NCBI RefSeq assembly: GCF_003096055.1
Contig: NZ_CP029161.1
Location: 62,001 to 126,000 of the forward strand
Reading direction: 5' to 3'
DNA from: Buchnera aphidicola (Melanaphis sacchari)
GTDB lineage: Bacteria; Pseudomonadota; Gammaproteobacteria; Enterobacterales; Enterobacteriaceae
DNA length: 64,000 nucleotides
The notes under the pieces were generated by a model, which was given only the letters and a program-made list of their open reading frames with translations, was not told the DNA's origin and did not search any database. Numbering within the stretch: the stretch's first letter is position 1; each line of letters begins with the position of its first letter. The position numbers and the translations under genes were made by a program. Below, one piece after another: positions 20,468-30,895 of this stretch.

Positions 20468-20782
20468 ATGGCAGCAAAGTTGCGTCGAAATGATAAAATT
20501 ATTATTTTAATTGGAAAACATAAAGGAAAAAAAGGTACAATTAAAAATGTTTTACCTTCAAATAAGGTAATTATTGATGGTGTAAATTTAATTAAAAAAC
20601 ATCAAAAACCAATTCCATCTCAAAATAAAAGCGGTGGTATTATTGAAAAAGAAGCACCTATTCAAATATCAAATGTTGCTATTTTCAATTCAGAATCTAA
20701 TAAAGCTGATCGAGTTGGTTTTAGATTCGAAGAAGGTAAAAAAGTACGATTTTTTAAATCCAACGGAAAGATTATTAAATAA
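20468..20782 (+). CDS. rplX: 50S ribosomal protein L24
   Basis: Assembly initiator that binds the 5' end of 23S rRNA. The 104 residues equal E. coli. The KOW motif is visible as [20 protein letters not shown] near the N-terminus, followed by [15 protein letters not shown] lies before the ATG. Confidence 0.98.
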   Translation: MAAKLRRNDKIIILIGKHKGKKGTIKNVLPSNKVIIDGVNLIKKHQKPIPSQNKSGGIIEKEAPIQISNVAIFNSESNKADRVGFRFEEGKKVRFFKSNGKIIK

Positions 20783-20796
20783 TTTGGAGTCTTTAA

Positions 20797-21336
20797 ATGG
20801 CAACTTTATATGATTATTACAAGTGTACAGTAATTAAAAATCTTATGAAAGAGTTGAATTATACCTCCATAATGCAAGTTCCTAAGATTGACAAGATAAT
20901 TTTAAACATGGGAGTTGGCGCTGCAGCATCAGATAAAAAAATTTTATCTAATGCCGTATCAGATTTAACGCTAATATCTGGTCAAAAACCATTTATTACT
21001 AAAGCAAGAAAATCTGTTTCTAGTTTTAAAATTCGACAAGGTTATCCAATTGGTTGCAAGGTAACATTACGTGGTCAAAGAAAATGGGACTTTTTAGAAC
21101 GTTTGATTACAATTGCTATTCCACGTATTCGAGATTTTAGAGGATTATCAATTAAATCTTTTGATGGAAGAGGAAATTATAGTTTAGGAATACGAGAACA
21201 AATTATTTTTCCTGAAATTGATTATGATAAAATTGATCGTATTCGTGGTTTAGATGTTACTATTACTACTACTGCAAAATCTAATGAAGAAGGTCGAATA
21301 TTATTATCTTCTTTTAATTTTCCATTTCGTAAGTAA
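20797..21336 (+). CDS. rplE: 50S ribosomal protein L5
   Basis: Binds 5S rRNA (rrf in this window) together with L18 and forms the central protuberance; its loop contacts the P-site tRNA. The 179 residues equal E. coli. [16 protein letters not shown], the P-site loop [19 protein letters not shown], and [16 protein letters not shown] are typical. It lies 14 bases after rplX. Confidence 0.98.
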   Translation: MATLYDYYKCTVIKNLMKELNYTSIMQVPKIDKIILNMGVGAAASDKKILSNAVSDLTLISGQKPFITKARKSVSSFKIRQGYPIGCKVTLRGQRKWDFLERLITIAIPRIRDFRGLSIKSFDGRGNYSLGIREQIIFPEIDYDKIDRIRGLDVTITTTAKSNEEGRILLSSFNFPFRK

Positions 21337-21354
21337 ATTATTATAAGGTATTTT

Positions 21355-21660
21355 ATGGCAAAACAATCAATGAAAGAACGTGAAAAAAAACGTTTAAAAT
21401 TAGCTAATAAATTTTATGTACAACGTACTGAATTAAAAAATATTATAGGCAACATCAAATTTTCTGAAGAAGATCGTTGGAATGCTGTTCTTAAACTACA
21501 AAAATTTCCTCGTGATTCCAGTCCTTCACGTCAAAGAAATAGATGTCGTCAAACTGGTCGTCCTCATGCTTTTTTACGAAAATTTGGATTAAGTCGTATC
21601 AAGGTTAGAGAAGCTGCTATGAAGGGTGAAATTCCAGGTTTAAAAAAAGCTAGTTGGTAA
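21355..21660 (+). CDS. rpsN: 30S ribosomal protein S14
   Basis: Small-subunit head protein. The 101-residue form lacks the four zinc-binding cysteines of the short C+ version; this is the long C- form found in E. coli. The C-terminal segment [21 protein letters not shown] is highly conserved. It lies between rplE and rpsH. Confidence 0.98.
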   Translation: MAKQSMKEREKKRLKLANKFYVQRTELKNIIGNIKFSEEDRWNAVLKLQKFPRDSSPSRQRNRCRQTGRPHAFLRKFGLSRIKVREAAMKGEIPGLKKASW

Positions 21661-21691
21661 AATATATTGTATAATTTTTTTGGAGTTCAAA

Positions 21692-22084
21692 ATGAGTATG
21701 CAAGATCCCGTAGCAGATATGCTCACTCGTATTCGGAATGGACAATCAGCTAATAAAAATTCCGTTAAAATGCCTTTTTCAAATTTAAAAAATGCTATTT
21801 TAGTATTATTAAAAAAAGAAGGTTATATTCAGGATTTTAATGTTCAAGGTCATAAAAAGTTAGAATTGGAAATATTTTTAAAATATTTTAAAGGAAAAGC
21901 CGTTATTGAAAAAATTCAACGCGTAAGTTGCCCTAGTTTACGAATATATAAGAAAAGAAATGATTTACCTAAGATAATGGCAGGTTTGGGAATTGCAGTT
22001 ATATCTACATCTCAAGGTGTTATGACAGATAGTATGGCGCGTCGGCTTGGTCTTGGTGGTGAAGTTATATGCTACGTAGCTTAA
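21692..22084 (+). CDS. rpsH: 30S ribosomal protein S8
   Basis: Central-domain 16S binder; in E. coli it also represses the spc operon by binding near the rplE start. The start [18 protein letters not shown] after TGGAG gives 130 residues as in E. coli; an alternative start four codons upstream lies across the ribosome-binding site and is rejected. The C-terminus [20 protein letters not shown] is typical. Confidence 0.98.
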   Translation: MSMQDPVADMLTRIRNGQSANKNSVKMPFSNLKNAILVLLKKEGYIQDFNVQGHKKLELEIFLKYFKGKAVIEKIQRVSCPSLRIYKKRNDLPKIMAGLGIAVISTSQGVMTDSMARRLGLGGEVICYVA

Positions 22085-22094
22085 TGGAGGAAAA

Positions 22095-22631
22095 ATGTCT
22101 CGTATTGCGAAGCGTCCAATTCATGTTCCTGAAAATATTCAAGTTCAGTTAAATCAACAATTAATATCTGTCAAGGGAAAATATGGTCATCTTAAGCGGA
22201 TTATTCATGATGCAGTTGAAGTAAAATATTCAAATTATACAATAGTTTTTTCCGCACGTCCTGGATTTTCTGATGGTTGGGCTCAAGCGGGTACTTCAAG
22301 AGCACTTGTTAGTTCAATGGTTACAGGAGTATCAGAAAAATTTTTTAAGAAATTACAGTTTTCTGGAGTAGGATATCGTGTATCTATAGTAAAGGAAAAT
22401 ATTGTTCATATGGTTTTGGGTTATTCTCATCCTATTTTATATACTTTGCCTCCTGATATTAACGTAGAGGTTATATCTCCTACAGAGATTATCATTAAAG
22501 GAATAGATAAACAATTAGTTGGTCAAATCGCTGCTAATTTAAGGTCTTATAGAAAGCCAGAGCCTTATAAAGGAAAAGGCATACGTTATTCAGACGAAAC
22601 TATACATATAAAAGAGGCTAAGAAAAAGTAA
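22095..22631 (+). CDS. rplF: 50S ribosomal protein L6
   Basis: Protein near the factor-binding site and sarcin-ricin loop. The 178 residues (177 in E. coli) begin [17 protein letters not shown] and carry the C-terminal signature [21 protein letters not shown] is an excellent ribosome-binding site. rplR starts one base after its stop. Confidence 0.98.
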   Translation: MSRIAKRPIHVPENIQVQLNQQLISVKGKYGHLKRIIHDAVEVKYSNYTIVFSARPGFSDGWAQAGTSRALVSSMVTGVSEKFFKKLQFSGVGYRVSIVKENIVHMVLGYSHPILYTLPPDINVEVISPTEIIIKGIDKQLVGQIAANLRSYRKPEPYKGKGIRYSDETIHIKEAKKK

Positions 22632-22632
22632 A

Positions 22633-22998
22633 ATGATGTTTTTTAAAAATAAAAAAACAAATTCTCGTATACGTCGATCTTTTAAAACGCGTTGTAAAAT
22701 TAAATCGTTAAATGCAGTACGTTTAGTTGTTCATCGTACCTCTCGTCATATGTATGCTCAGGTAATTTCTCCTGATTCTAAGGTGTTAGTTTGTGCTTCT
22801 ACTTTAGAAAAAAATATCAAATTAAATTTGAAATATACTGGAAATAAAGAAGCTTCAGAAGTTATTGGTAAGGTTATTGCTCAGCGATCTTTGTCAAAAG
22901 GTATTCTTAAAGTTTCTTTTGATCGGTCAGGTTTTAAGTACCATGGACGTATAAAAACACTAGCAGATTCTGCTCGTAATTTTGGATTAAAGTTTTAA
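22633..22998 (+). CDS. rplR: 50S ribosomal protein L18
   Basis: Binds 5S rRNA with L5 in the central protuberance. There are 121 residues against 117 in E. coli. The core [16 protein letters not shown] and the C-terminal [21 protein letters not shown] are clear. Two adjacent ATG codons could serve as start; the extra N-terminal residues ([10 protein letters not shown]) are not shared with E. coli. Confidence 0.97.
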   Translation: MMFFKNKKTNSRIRRSFKTRCKIKSLNAVRLVVHRTSRHMYAQVISPDSKVLVCASTLEKNIKLNLKYTGNKEASEVIGKVIAQRSLSKGILKVSFDRSGFKYHGRIKTLADSARNFGLKF

Positions 22999-23011
22999 GG
23001 TAAAATATAGA

Positions 23012-23515
23012 ATGGTTAATACAGAAAAAAAAAATAATAATGAACTACAAGAAAAATTAATTACTGTTAACCGAGTTTCAAAAACAGTTAAAGGTGGGCG
23101 AATATTTTCATTTACAGCATTAACAGTAGTTGGAAATGGAGAGGGTCGTGTAGGTTTTGGTTATGGAAAGGCACGCGAAGTACCAGCAGCTATTCAAAAA
23201 GCTATGGAAAAAGCACGACGTAGTATGATTAGTATACCATTGGTAAATAAAACTTTACAGCATTCTTTAAAAGGGTCTCATACAGGATCTAATATTTTTA
23301 TGAAACCTGCATCAGACGGAACTGGAATTATAGCAGGTGGAGCTATGCGTGCTGTATTAGAAGTTGCTGGCATACATAATGTATTAGCTAAAACCTATGG
23401 ATCAACAAATCCTATTAATGTTGTTCGTGCGACAATGAATGGTTTAATTAATATGAAATCTCCAGAAATGATAGCTGCTAAAAGAAATAAATCTATTAAA
23501 GAAATATTAGGATAA
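23012..23515 (+). CDS. rpsE: 30S ribosomal protein S5
   Basis: Small-subunit protein at the mRNA entry tunnel that affects decoding fidelity. The 167 residues equal E. coli. The double-stranded RNA-binding segment [20 protein letters not shown] and the later [18 protein letters not shown] are intact. No strong ribosome-binding site is visible; AAGG lies about 12 bases upstream. Confidence 0.98.
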   Translation: MVNTEKKNNNELQEKLITVNRVSKTVKGGRIFSFTALTVVGNGEGRVGFGYGKAREVPAAIQKAMEKARRSMISIPLVNKTLQHSLKGSHTGSNIFMKPASDGTGIIAGGAMRAVLEVAGIHNVLAKTYGSTNPINVVRATMNGLINMKSPEMIAAKRNKSIKEILG

Positions 23516-23525
23516 GTATTAATTC

Positions 23526-23717
23526 ATGAAAAATATTAAAATAACTCAAATTAAAAGTAAAATAGGTCGCATACCTAAACATAAAAAAATTTTGTTTGGA
23601 CTTGGGTTAAAACGTATTGGACATAGCGTAATACGTCAAGACAACCCTGCAATTCGAGGCATGATTAAAAAAATATCATATATTTTAAAAGTACAAGAAC
23701 AAGAGGAGTCATTGTAA
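23526..23717 (+). CDS. rpmD: 50S ribosomal protein L30
   Basis: Small large-subunit protein with a ferredoxin-like fold. The 63 residues (59 in E. coli) contain the family core [19 protein letters not shown] and [16 protein letters not shown] short extension QEQEESL follows the usual C-terminus. rplO begins at the base after the stop, so the two are tightly coupled. Confidence 0.97.
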   Translation: MKNIKITQIKSKIGRIPKHKKILFGLGLKRIGHSVIRQDNPAIRGMIKKISYILKVQEQEESL

Positions 23718-24152
23718 ATGCATTTAAATACTATTTCTCCCGCATATAAATCTCGCCAAAATCGAAAAAGATTAGGTCGCGGAATTGGTTCAGGTTTTGG
23801 AAAAACTGCAGGACGGGGACATAAAGGTCAAAAATCTAGATCCGGAGGTCATGTTAATCGTGGGTTTGAAGGGGGTCAAATGCCTTTGTATAGAAGACTG
23901 CCTAAATTTGGATTTAAATCTCGCAAGAAAGCTGTTACAGAAGAAGTTCGTTTGTCAGATATATCTAATTTATCTACTAATTTGATTGATTTGAATGTTT
24001 TAAAAAAAGAAAGAATTATTAATAAAAATATTAAATATGTAAAAATTATTTATTCTGGAGAACTAAAAACGTCATTAATATTAAAAGGATTACGCGTGAC
24101 AAAGTCTGTTCGCGCTACAATTGAAAATCATGGTGGAAAAATTGAAGGATAA
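23718..24152 (+). CDS. rplO: 50S ribosomal protein L15
   Basis: Late-assembly protein that threads through 23S rRNA. The 144 residues equal E. coli. The glycine/arginine-rich N-terminal extension runs from [19 protein letters not shown] to [15 protein letters not shown]. It lies between rpmD and secY in the spc operon; GAGGAG at the end of rpmD supplies the ribosome-binding site. Confidence 0.98.
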   Translation: MHLNTISPAYKSRQNRKRLGRGIGSGFGKTAGRGHKGQKSRSGGHVNRGFEGGQMPLYRRLPKFGFKSRKKAVTEEVRLSDISNLSTNLIDLNVLKKERIINKNIKYVKIIYSGELKTSLILKGLRVTKSVRATIENHGGKIEG

Positions 24153-24162
24153 TCGGTAAATA

Positions 24163-25479
24163 ATGATTAAGACATTGGGATTAAATCTTAAAAATTCTCA
24201 AAAAAGTATTATTGAATTAAAAAAAAGAATTATTTTCGTAATCATTGCGCTAATTATTTTTCGTATTGGATCTTTTATTCCTATTCCAGGAATTGATACC
24301 ACGATTTTATCTAAAATTTTAAATGATCATAAAGGCACTATTGTTGAAATGTTTAATATGTTTTCTGGTGGTGCTTTAAGTCGTGCTTCTATTTTTGCTT
24401 TAGGTATTATGCCTTATATATCAGCTTCTATTATAATGCAATTACTAACTTTAGTAATACCTTTTTTAAGTGAACTAAAAAAAGAAGGAGAATCTGGACG
24501 TCATAAAATTAATCAGTATACAAGATATGCTACTTTGATCTTGGCATTATTTCAGTCTATAGGAGTTGTTACAGGTTTATCGAGTGTATCAAGTATGCAT
24601 CATATTGTAATACATTCTGATTTTTATTTTTATTTTACTGCTGTTATTATTTTGGTTACTGGAACTATGTTTTTAATGTGGTTAGGTGAACTTATTACAG
24701 AATGTGGTATTGGAAATGGTATCTCTATTATCATTTTCATAGGTATAATAGCAGGATTGCCTTCTGCAATTATTCATACTATTGAACAAACTAGACAAGG
24801 TAATTTAAATTTTATAATTTTCTTTTTTATTTTGTTTTTAATTTTTTCAGTAATTTTTTTTGTAGTTTTCATTGAAAGAAGTCAAAGAAAAATAATTGTT
24901 AATTATGCTCAACGTCAACGAGGTCGTCGTATTTATTCAACTCCGAGTACACATTTGCCTTTAAAAATTAATATGTCTGGTGTTATTCCGGCAATATTTG
25001 CTTCAAGTGTAGTGCTTTTCCCTGCTACTATTATATCTTGGTTTAATATAGATGATAAATGGCACATAATAAAAATTATTGCCTTTTATTTTCAACCTAA
25101 TCAACCTTTATATTTAGTATTATATGTTGTTTCTATAATATTTTTTTGCTTTTTTTATACTGGATTAATGTTTAATCCTCGTGAAACTGCAGATAATTTA
25201 AAAAAGTCAGGTGCTTTCATTTCAGGTATTCGTCCTGGTGAGCAAACTGCTAAATATATTAATGTAATAATGATGAGATTAACTTTTTTTGGCTCTTTAT
25301 ATATTTCTTTTATTTGTTTAATACCAGAATTTATGAGAAGTGCTATGAATGTACCTTTTTATTTTGGAGGTACGTCTTTATTAATTGTAGTTGTAGTGAT
25401 CATGGAATTTATTGTCCAAATTCAAACTTTGATTATGTCTAGTAAATACGATGCAATGTTAAAAAAAGCTAATTTTTAA
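24163..25479 (+). CDS. secY: Protein translocase channel subunit SecY
   Basis: Forms the inner-membrane pore for Sec export and insertion. The 438 residues (443 in E. coli) show ten hydrophobic segments. They begin with the first helix [19 protein letters not shown] and the plug region, and include [12 protein letters not shown], the cytoplasmic loop RQRGRRIYS used by SecA and the ribosome, and [13 protein letters not shown]. The protein ends LKKANF, missing the last few residues of the E. coli tail. It is the penultimate gene of the spc operon. Confidence 0.98.
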   Translation: MIKTLGLNLKNSQKSIIELKKRIIFVIIALIIFRIGSFIPIPGIDTTILSKILNDHKGTIVEMFNMFSGGALSRASIFALGIMPYISASIIMQLLTLVIPFLSELKKEGESGRHKINQYTRYATLILALFQSIGVVTGLSSVSSMHHIVIHSDFYFYFTAVIILVTGTMFLMWLGELITECGIGNGISIIIFIGIIAGLPSAIIHTIEQTRQGNLNFIIFFFILFLIFSVIFFVVFIERSQRKIIVNYAQRQRGRRIYSTPSTHLPLKINMSGVIPAIFASSVVLFPATIISWFNIDDKWHIIKIIAFYFQPNQPLYLVLYVVSIIFFCFFYTGLMFNPRETADNLKKSGAFISGIRPGEQTAKYINVIMMRLTFFGSLYISFICLIPEFMRSAMNVPFYFGGTSLLIVVVVIMEFIVQIQTLIMSSKYDAMLKKANF

Positions 25480-25518
25480 GTAAATTTCAATGATTTTTAA
25501 GAATTCCGGAGAAATCTA

Positions 25519-25635
25519 ATGAAAGTCAAAGCATCTGTTAAAACTTTATGTCGTGATTGTAAAATAGTACGAAGAAACAATGTTGTACGTGTTATTTGCA
25601 GTAATGATCCGAAGCATAAACAGCGTCAAGGCTAG
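25519..25635 (+). CDS. rpmJ: 50S ribosomal protein L36
   Basis: Smallest large-subunit protein, 38 residues exactly as in E. coli. It starts [17 protein letters not shown] and ends [10 protein letters not shown]. The zinc ligands are Cys11, Cys14, Cys27 and the histidine near residue 33, so this is the zinc-binding form. CCGGAGA lies before the ATG. It ends the spc operon; a 103-base gap to rpsM follows. Confidence 0.97.
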   Translation: MKVKASVKTLCRDCKIVRRNNVVRVICSNDPKHKQRQG

Positions 25636-25738
25636 AAGCACATGAATTAAAATTTTTTTAAAAAATTTATTATTGAAATAATATATATTAAGTACTTACT
25701 ATATTTTTAATTTTAGTAAATAAAAAAAGGATTTATAA

Positions 25739-26095
25739 ATGGCTCGTATTGCTGGCATTAATATTCCTGAAAATAAACATGCTGTAATTGCGTTAACAGC
25801 TATATATGGAATAGGCAGAAAATTATCTAAAAAGATTTGTCATGATTCCAAAATTTCTGAGAAAATTAAAATAATAGATTTAAAGGAATCTCAAATAGAT
25901 GTGTTAAGAGAAAATGTTGCAAAGTATGTTGTTGAAGGTGATTTAAGAAGAGAAAAAACTTTAAATATTAAACGTTTGATTGATTTGAATTGTTATCGGG
26001 GTTTACGTCATCGTAGAGGACTTCCAGTCCGCGGACAAAGAACTAAAACCAATGCACGTACTTGCAAGGGTCCGCGAAAGGCGATAAAAAAATAA
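25739..26095 (+). CDS. rpsM: 30S ribosomal protein S13
   Basis: Head protein that makes intersubunit bridges to L5 and contacts P-site tRNA. The 118 residues equal E. coli: [20 protein letters not shown] at the start and the basic tail [20 protein letters not shown] at the end. It opens the alpha operon. In E. coli its leader folds as a pseudoknot bound by S4; I could not confirm such a fold in the short A/T-rich leader here. Confidence 0.98.
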   Translation: MARIAGINIPENKHAVIALTAIYGIGRKLSKKICHDSKISEKIKIIDLKESQIDVLRENVAKYVVEGDLRREKTLNIKRLIDLNCYRGLRHRRGLPVRGQRTKTNARTCKGPRKAIKK

Positions 26096-26111
26096 TTAGG
26101 TAATTTCACAT

Positions 26112-26504
26112 ATGGTTAAGAATTCAACTGTTCGAACACGAAAACGTATTAAAAAACAAATTACAGATGGGATAGCTCATATTCACGCATCTTTTAACAA
26201 TACTATTGTTACTATTACTGATAGACAAGGTAATACTTTAGGCTGGGCTACTTCTGGAGGTTCTGGATTTAGGGGTTCACGCAAGTCTACCCCATTTGCT
26301 GCGCAAATTGCAGCAGAAAAATGTTCTGAAATAGTTAAAGATTACGGAATAAAAAATTTAGAGGTTATGGTAAAAGGTCCTGGTCCCGGAAGAGAATCTA
26401 CTATTAGAGCTTTAAATTCTGCGGGCTTTCGCATCACAAATATCACTGATGTAACGCCTATTCCGCATAATGGTTGCCGTCCTCCTAAAAAGCGTCGTGT
26501 TTAA
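26112..26504 (+). CDS. rpsK: 30S ribosomal protein S11
   Basis: Platform protein next to the E-site mRNA and the Shine-Dalgarno helix. The 130 residues (129 in E. coli) include [34 protein letters not shown] and the end [18 protein letters not shown]. It lies 16 bases after rpsM. Confidence 0.98.
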   Translation: MVKNSTVRTRKRIKKQITDGIAHIHASFNNTIVTITDRQGNTLGWATSGGSGFRGSRKSTPFAAQIAAEKCSEIVKDYGIKNLEVMVKGPGPGRESTIRALNSAGFRITNITDVTPIPHNGCRPPKKRRV

Positions 26505-26531
26505 ATTCTAAGGAATATTTGGAGAAAAAAA

Positions 26532-27152
26532 ATGGCAAAATATTTAGGTCCTAAATTAAAGCTAAGTCGACGTGAAGGTACTGATTTATTCTTAAAATCT
26601 GGATTTCGCCCCATAGATTCAAAATGCAAGTTAGAGCATCCACCTGGACAGCATGGTGTTAGAAAACCTAGATTATCTGATTATGCAATACAATTGCGTG
26701 AAAAACAGAAAGTTCGTCGACTTTATGGTATTTTAGAGCGTCAATTTAGAATATATTATAAAAAAGCTTCTCGTTTAAAAGGTAATACTGGAGAGAATTT
26801 ATTAAAATTACTGGAAAGACGTCTTGATAATGTAGTTTATCGTATGGGATTTGGGTGCACTCGTTCTGAATCAAGACAGTTAATTAATCATAAATCTATT
26901 CAAGTTAACAGTCGTATTGTAAATATTGCTTCATATCAAGTTTCTCCTCAAGATCAAATTTCTATAAGAAATAAATCTAAAAATCAATCTCGCATAAAAG
27001 CATCTTTAGATCTTTATGAACAGAGAGAAAAGCCGATTTGGATAGAAGTAGATAGCAAAAAAATGGAAGGTATATTTAAAAGATTTCCTGAACGTTCTGA
27101 TTTATCTGCAGAAATTAACGAACATTTAATTGTAGAACTTTATTCTAAATAG
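26532..27152 (+). CDS. rpsD: 30S ribosomal protein S4
   Basis: Assembly-initiating 16S binder, translational repressor of the alpha operon and rRNA antitermination factor in E. coli. The 206 residues equal E. coli, with the N-terminal [20 protein letters not shown] and the S4 RNA-binding domain [20 protein letters not shown] near residues 95-114. TTTGGAG lies upstream of the ATG. Confidence 0.98.
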   Translation: MAKYLGPKLKLSRREGTDLFLKSGFRPIDSKCKLEHPPGQHGVRKPRLSDYAIQLREKQKVRRLYGILERQFRIYYKKASRLKGNTGENLLKLLERRLDNVVYRMGFGCTRSESRQLINHKSIQVNSRIVNIASYQVSPQDQISIRNKSKNQSRIKASLDLYEQREKPIWIEVDSKKMEGIFKRFPERSDLSAEINEHLIVELYSK

Positions 27153-27178
27153 AATTTTCTACTTATCGAGAGGACGTT

Positions 27179-28168
27179 ATGCAGAGTTCTATTATGGGTT
27201 TTTTAAAACCTCGTTTAGTAGAAATTGAACAAATTACTCCTACTCATGCTAAGGTTACGTTAGAGCCTTTAGAAAGAGGATTTGGTCATACACTTGGAAA
27301 CGCTCTTCGTAGAATTCTTCTTTCTTCTATGCCTGGATGTGCAGTAACAGAAGTAGAGATTGATGGAGTATTGCATGAGTACAGTACGAAAGAAGGTGTT
27401 CAAGAAGATATTTTAGAAATTTTATTAAATTTAAAAGAATTGTCTGTTCGAGTACATGGAAAAGATGAAGTTTTTTTATTTTTAAAGAAATCAGGCATTG
27501 GTTCTGTTGTTGCTGCTGACATTCAGCATGATGGAGATGTTGAAATTATTAAGCCAGATCATATAATTTGTCATTTAACTAATGATAATTCTTCTATTCA
27601 AATGAGAATTAAAGTTCAACGTGGAAGAGGTTATATTCCTGCTGCTTCTCGAATTCATATAGAAGATGATACAAGATCTATAGGGTGTTTATTAGTAGAT
27701 GCATGTTTTAGTCCGATAGAACGCATTTCTTATAACGTACAAGCAGCTCGCGTAGAGCAAAGAACCGATTTAGATAAATTAATTATTGAAATGCAAACTA
27801 ATGGAACTATTGATCCTGAAGAAGCCATTCGTAGAGCTGCTACTATTTTGTCTGAACAATTAGAAGCATTTGTAGATTTAAGGCATGTTAGAGAGCCAGA
27901 AATTAAAGAAGAGAAACCGGAATTTGATCCAATTTTATTACGTCCTGTTGATGATTTAGAATTGACAGTTCGCTCTGCAAATTGCCTTAAAGCAGAAGCA
28001 ATACACTATATTGGAGATTTGGTACAAAAAACTGAAGTAGAACTTTTAAAAACTCCTAATTTAGGGAAAAAATCATTAACAGAAATTAAAGATATATTAG
28101 CTTCTCGAAATTTATCATTAGGAATGAAATTGGAAAAATGGCCTCCGTCATCTCTTTTAGATGAATAA
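27179..28168 (+). CDS. rpoA: RNA polymerase alpha subunit
   Basis: Dimerises to nucleate assembly of RNA polymerase. The 329 residues equal E. coli. The N-terminal assembly domain shows [23 protein letters not shown] split around residues 30-55. The C-terminal domain is complete, including [18 protein letters not shown] with the arginine that binds UP elements, and [16 protein letters not shown]. Retention of this domain means activator or UP-element contacts are still possible. AGAGG precedes the ATG. Confidence 0.99.
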   Translation: MQSSIMGFLKPRLVEIEQITPTHAKVTLEPLERGFGHTLGNALRRILLSSMPGCAVTEVEIDGVLHEYSTKEGVQEDILEILLNLKELSVRVHGKDEVFLFLKKSGIGSVVAADIQHDGDVEIIKPDHIICHLTNDNSSIQMRIKVQRGRGYIPAASRIHIEDDTRSIGCLLVDACFSPIERISYNVQAARVEQRTDLDKLIIEMQTNGTIDPEEAIRRAATILSEQLEAFVDLRHVREPEIKEEKPEFDPILLRPVDDLELTVRSANCLKAEAIHYIGDLVQKTEVELLKTPNLGKKSLTEIKDILASRNLSLGMKLEKWPPSSLLDE

Positions 28169-28222
28169 TATATTGAATAAAAAGTTTAAAAAAATATAAC
28201 TTTTTTAAGAGGAGTATAGTGT

Positions 28223-28609
28223 ATGCGACATCGAAAAATTGGTCGAAAATTAAATTGTAATAGTGATCACCGAAAATCTATTTTTAAAAATATGGCGTGT
28301 TCTTTATTTTTAAATGAAATTATTAAAACAACGTTAGCAAAAGCAAAAGAATTACGCAGAGTCGTCGAGCCGATTATTACTATGTCTAAAATTGATACTA
28401 TAGCTCATAGAAGATTAATTTTTTCTAGAATTCGTAATAATGAAGTAGTAACAAAATTATTTAAAAATTTAGGACCTCTTTTTAATGATCGACCTGGTGG
28501 TTATACTCGAATTTTAAAATGCGGATTTCGATCTGGAGATAAAGCTCCCATGGCTTATATTGAATTAGTTGATCGAGTAAAAAACACAAAATTAATTAAA
28601 AAAAGTTAA
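28223..28609 (+). CDS. rplQ: 50S ribosomal protein L17
   Basis: Large-subunit protein near the tunnel exit. The 128 residues (127 in E. coli) start [19 protein letters not shown] and include [20 protein letters not shown] and the late segment [27 protein letters not shown] is a strong ribosome-binding site. It is the last gene of the alpha operon and is followed by a strong terminator. Confidence 0.98.
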   Translation: MRHRKIGRKLNCNSDHRKSIFKNMACSLFLNEIIKTTLAKAKELRRVVEPIITMSKIDTIAHRRLIFSRIRNNEVVTKLFKNLGPLFNDRPGGYTRILKCGFRSGDKAPMAYIELVDRVKNTKLIKKS

Positions 28610-28643
28610 TAAAAATTAATTTTTTAAAAAGATAAAATTTAAA

Positions 28644-28676
28644 GCAAACGGAAATATACCGTTTGCTCATTTTTTA
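28644..28676 (+). terminator. Rho-independent terminator of the alpha operon
   Basis: GCAAACGG and CCGTTTGC pair perfectly around a seven-base loop, followed by TCATTTTTT. It lies 34 bases after the rplQ stop and faces the converging fmt gene. The GC content of its stem is high for this genome. Confidence 0.85.
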
Positions 28677-28701
28677 GAAATAATTAAAAATTTTTTTATA
28701 T

Positions 28702-29658
28702 TTATATAATTTTTTTAAGACAAAAAAAATTTTTTTTAGAATCTAGCATTGTTTTAACATGAGCAATTTTTTTTCCTGGGAACTGTATTTTTTGGATGTT
28801 TAATATATTCTTAGCTGTTTGTATTTGAATACCATATTTGTTATAACAAAGGATTTCTCCTATATTAACATTTGATTGGATATTAGTTATAACTGTTGCT
28901 TCCCAAACTCGTACAACTATTGTATCAACGATAAAATAACATATTGGCCAAGGATTAAAAGCGCGTATTAATCTTTCTAAAAAATGAGCTTCTTTATTCC
29001 AATCTAATAAAGCATTTTTTTTAAAAATTTTTTTTGAAAAAGTAACATATTTTTCATTTTGTTTTATTTCAAAAATATCATTATTATTAATTTTTTCTAA
29101 AGTTTTTAATAGACCTTGAATTCCTATTTTTGCTAATTTGAAAGATAATGTTTCTGTAGTATCCTTAGATGATATTTGACAATTTGATGAATATATTATA
29201 TTTCCGTCATCAATTTTTTCGTTCATTTTAATAATACTTATACCTGTTTCCTTGTCATTAAATAAAATAGATGATTGAATAGGTGTTGGACCTCTCCATC
29301 TAGGAAGTAATGATGGATGTAAATTAATACAACCTTTTAAAAACATAGTTAATATTTCTTTAGGTATGATTTGACCGTATGAAACTACTATCATAATATC
29401 TGCATTAAAATTTGATATTTTTTTTTGAATTTTTTTATTGTTCAATGTTATTGGTTGAATGATAGGAATTTTATTTTTTATAGAAAGCATTTTTACCGGA
29501 GAAAAAACTTTTTTTAGCCCTCTTCCAAGAAAACGATCTGGCTGAGAAATTACTGCTATTATTTTATATTTTTTTTGAATTAGTGCGTTTAAATGTTGTT
29601 CTGAAAAATGATCAGTTCCAGCAAAAATAATTTTTAATGTTTTCAAATTTTTTCTCAT
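28702..29658 (-). CDS. fmt: Methionyl-tRNA formyltransferase
   Basis: Transfers a formyl group from 10-formyltetrahydrofolate to initiator Met-tRNA. The 318 residues (315 in E. coli) have the N-terminal Rossmann domain beginning KIIFAGTDHFSEQHLNALI and the catalytic signature CINLHPSLLPRWRGPTPIQ, which carries the essential His and is preceded by the asparagine. The C-terminal OB domain is more diverged. It lies directly downstream of def with two bases between them, the reverse-strand def-fmt pair of E. coli. FolD, which makes its cofactor, is also in this window. Confidence 0.97.
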   Translation of the reverse strand: MRKNLKTLKIIFAGTDHFSEQHLNALIQKKYKIIAVISQPDRFLGRGLKKVFSPVKMLSIKNKIPIIQPITLNNKKIQKKISNFNADIMIVVSYGQIIPKEILTMFLKGCINLHPSLLPRWRGPTPIQSSILFNDKETGISIIKMNEKIDDGNIIYSSNCQISSKDTTETLSFKLAKIGIQGLLKTLEKINNNDIFEIKQNEKYVTFSKKIFKKNALLDWNKEAHFLERLIRAFNPWPICYFIVDTIVVRVWEATVITNIQSNVNIGEILCYNKYGIQIQTAKNILNIQKIQFPGKKIAHVKTMLDSKKNFFCLKKII

Positions 29659-29660
29659 TT

Positions 29661-30173
29661 TTAAAAAATTTTATTTTTTCTTTTGTTTATTTTTTTAATT
29701 TTCTTTTGAATTCTAGATTTCTTCAGCTCAGAAAGATAATCAATAAATAATTTCCCTTGTAAATGATCAACTTCATGTTGTATACAAATAGAAAGCAGTG
29801 AATTAGCTTCTATTTCGATATTATTTCCATGGGAATTAAGAGCTTGAACTTTAATATAGTTAGAACGAGGCACAAAAGCACGATATTCTGGAATTGATAA
29901 ACAACCTTCTTCAATGCTAATATTTCCCTTTTTTTCAATTATTTTAGGATTTATAAGTACCAAATTATCTTTTTTCTCATCAAGTTTACTAATGACTACA
30001 ATTTGTAATTGAATATCTACCTGAGTTGCTGCTAAACCAATTCCTTCTTCTTGATGCATTGTTTCAATCATGTTATCAATGATATTATGTACCTTAGAAT
30101 TAATTTTAATTACTGGTTCGGCTATCAATCTTAATCGTTGATTAGGATAGCGCAATATTTTTAAAACAGACAT
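29661..30173 (-). CDS. def: Peptide deformylase
   Basis: Metalloenzyme that removes the N-formyl group from new proteins. The 170 residues (169 in E. coli) contain all three motifs: GIGLAATQV near 44-52, EEGCLSIP near 88-95 with the metal cysteine, and [12 protein letters not shown] near 131-142 with two metal histidines and the catalytic glutamate. It starts [15 protein letters not shown]. The lysine-rich C-terminus is typical. It precedes fmt and is divergent from smg. Confidence 0.98.
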   Translation of the reverse strand: MSVLKILRYPNQRLRLIAEPVIKINSKVHNIIDNMIETMHQEEGIGLAATQVDIQLQIVVISKLDEKKDNLVLINPKIIEKKGNISIEEGCLSIPEYRAFVPRSNYIKVQALNSHGNNIEIEANSLLSICIQHEVDHLQGKLFIDYLSELKKSRIQKKIKKINKRKNKIF

Positions 30174-30230
30174 ATATTTGAATTTACAATAATTTAATTT
30201 TGTATATTAGTATAAACTTTTTTTTTATAA

Positions 30231-30248
30231 TTAAAAGTATACTTTTAA
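30231..30248. repeat. Perfect 18-bp palindrome between def and smg
   Basis: TTAAAAGTATACTTTTAA reads the same on both strands. It sits in the 196-base divergent spacer, 58 bases upstream of def. It shares the half-sequence AAAAGTATA with the palindrome near tRNA-Ser. It could be an operator or drift. Confidence 0.4.
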
Positions 30249-30369
30249 AAGGTTTTTTATTAAATTTATTATTGGTTCAATATATCATATTTATAGGTAA
30301 ATTTTAAAAAAATAACATATAAGCTTGTATTACTAAAAATCTAAATTTTAATGTATAATTGAGGATATA

Positions 30370-30843
30370 ATGTTTGAGATATTAATATATTTGTTTGAAA
30401 CTTATATTCATAATGAGTCAGAAGTTTCTATTGATTATGAAAGTGTTACTAATGATTTATCGGATATAGGTTTTAAAAAACAAGATATTTATAACGCTTT
30501 GCGTTGGCTTAAAAATTTATCTTGTTGTAAAAAAAATATTATTTCTGCTTTTGATACAAATTTAAATTATATATCAACTCGTGTTTATACTACAGAAGAA
30601 CTTTTTAAGATTAACGTAGATTGTCGTGGTTTTATATTTTTTTTAGAGCAATTAGAAATTTTGACGTTGGATACACGTGAAATAATTATTGAAAAAATTA
30701 TGGCGCTTGATATTACTGAATTAGATCTTGAAGATTTTAAATGGATTGTATTAATTATATTATTTAATATTCCCGGGTGTGAATTAGTTTATAAAAAACT
30801 TGAAAATGTATTATTTAATTTTAAAATTAACAGTGTTCATTAA
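30370..30843 (+). CDS. smg: Smg family protein (DUF494)
   Basis: Conserved protein of unknown function. The 157 residues equal the E. coli Smg length. The N-terminus MFEILIYLFETYIHNESE and the segment RGFIFFLEQLEILTLDTREIIIEKIMALD match the family. It is acidic and helical, with no membrane segment or catalytic motif. In E. coli smg lies between dprA and topA-like genes in the def-fmt neighbourhood; here dprA is lost and smg is transcribed away from def. Its persistence in a minimal genome suggests a core role, which cannot be named from sequence. Confidence 0.9.
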   Translation: MFEILIYLFETYIHNESEVSIDYESVTNDLSDIGFKKQDIYNALRWLKNLSCCKKNIISAFDTNLNYISTRVYTTEELFKINVDCRGFIFFLEQLEILTLDTREIIIEKIMALDITELDLEDFKWIVLIILFNIPGCELVYKKLENVLFNFKINSVH

Positions 30844-30895
30844 TTTTTTAAAAATAAATTGTTTTTATTTTATAAATTTTGATGCGAGGTTTTAA

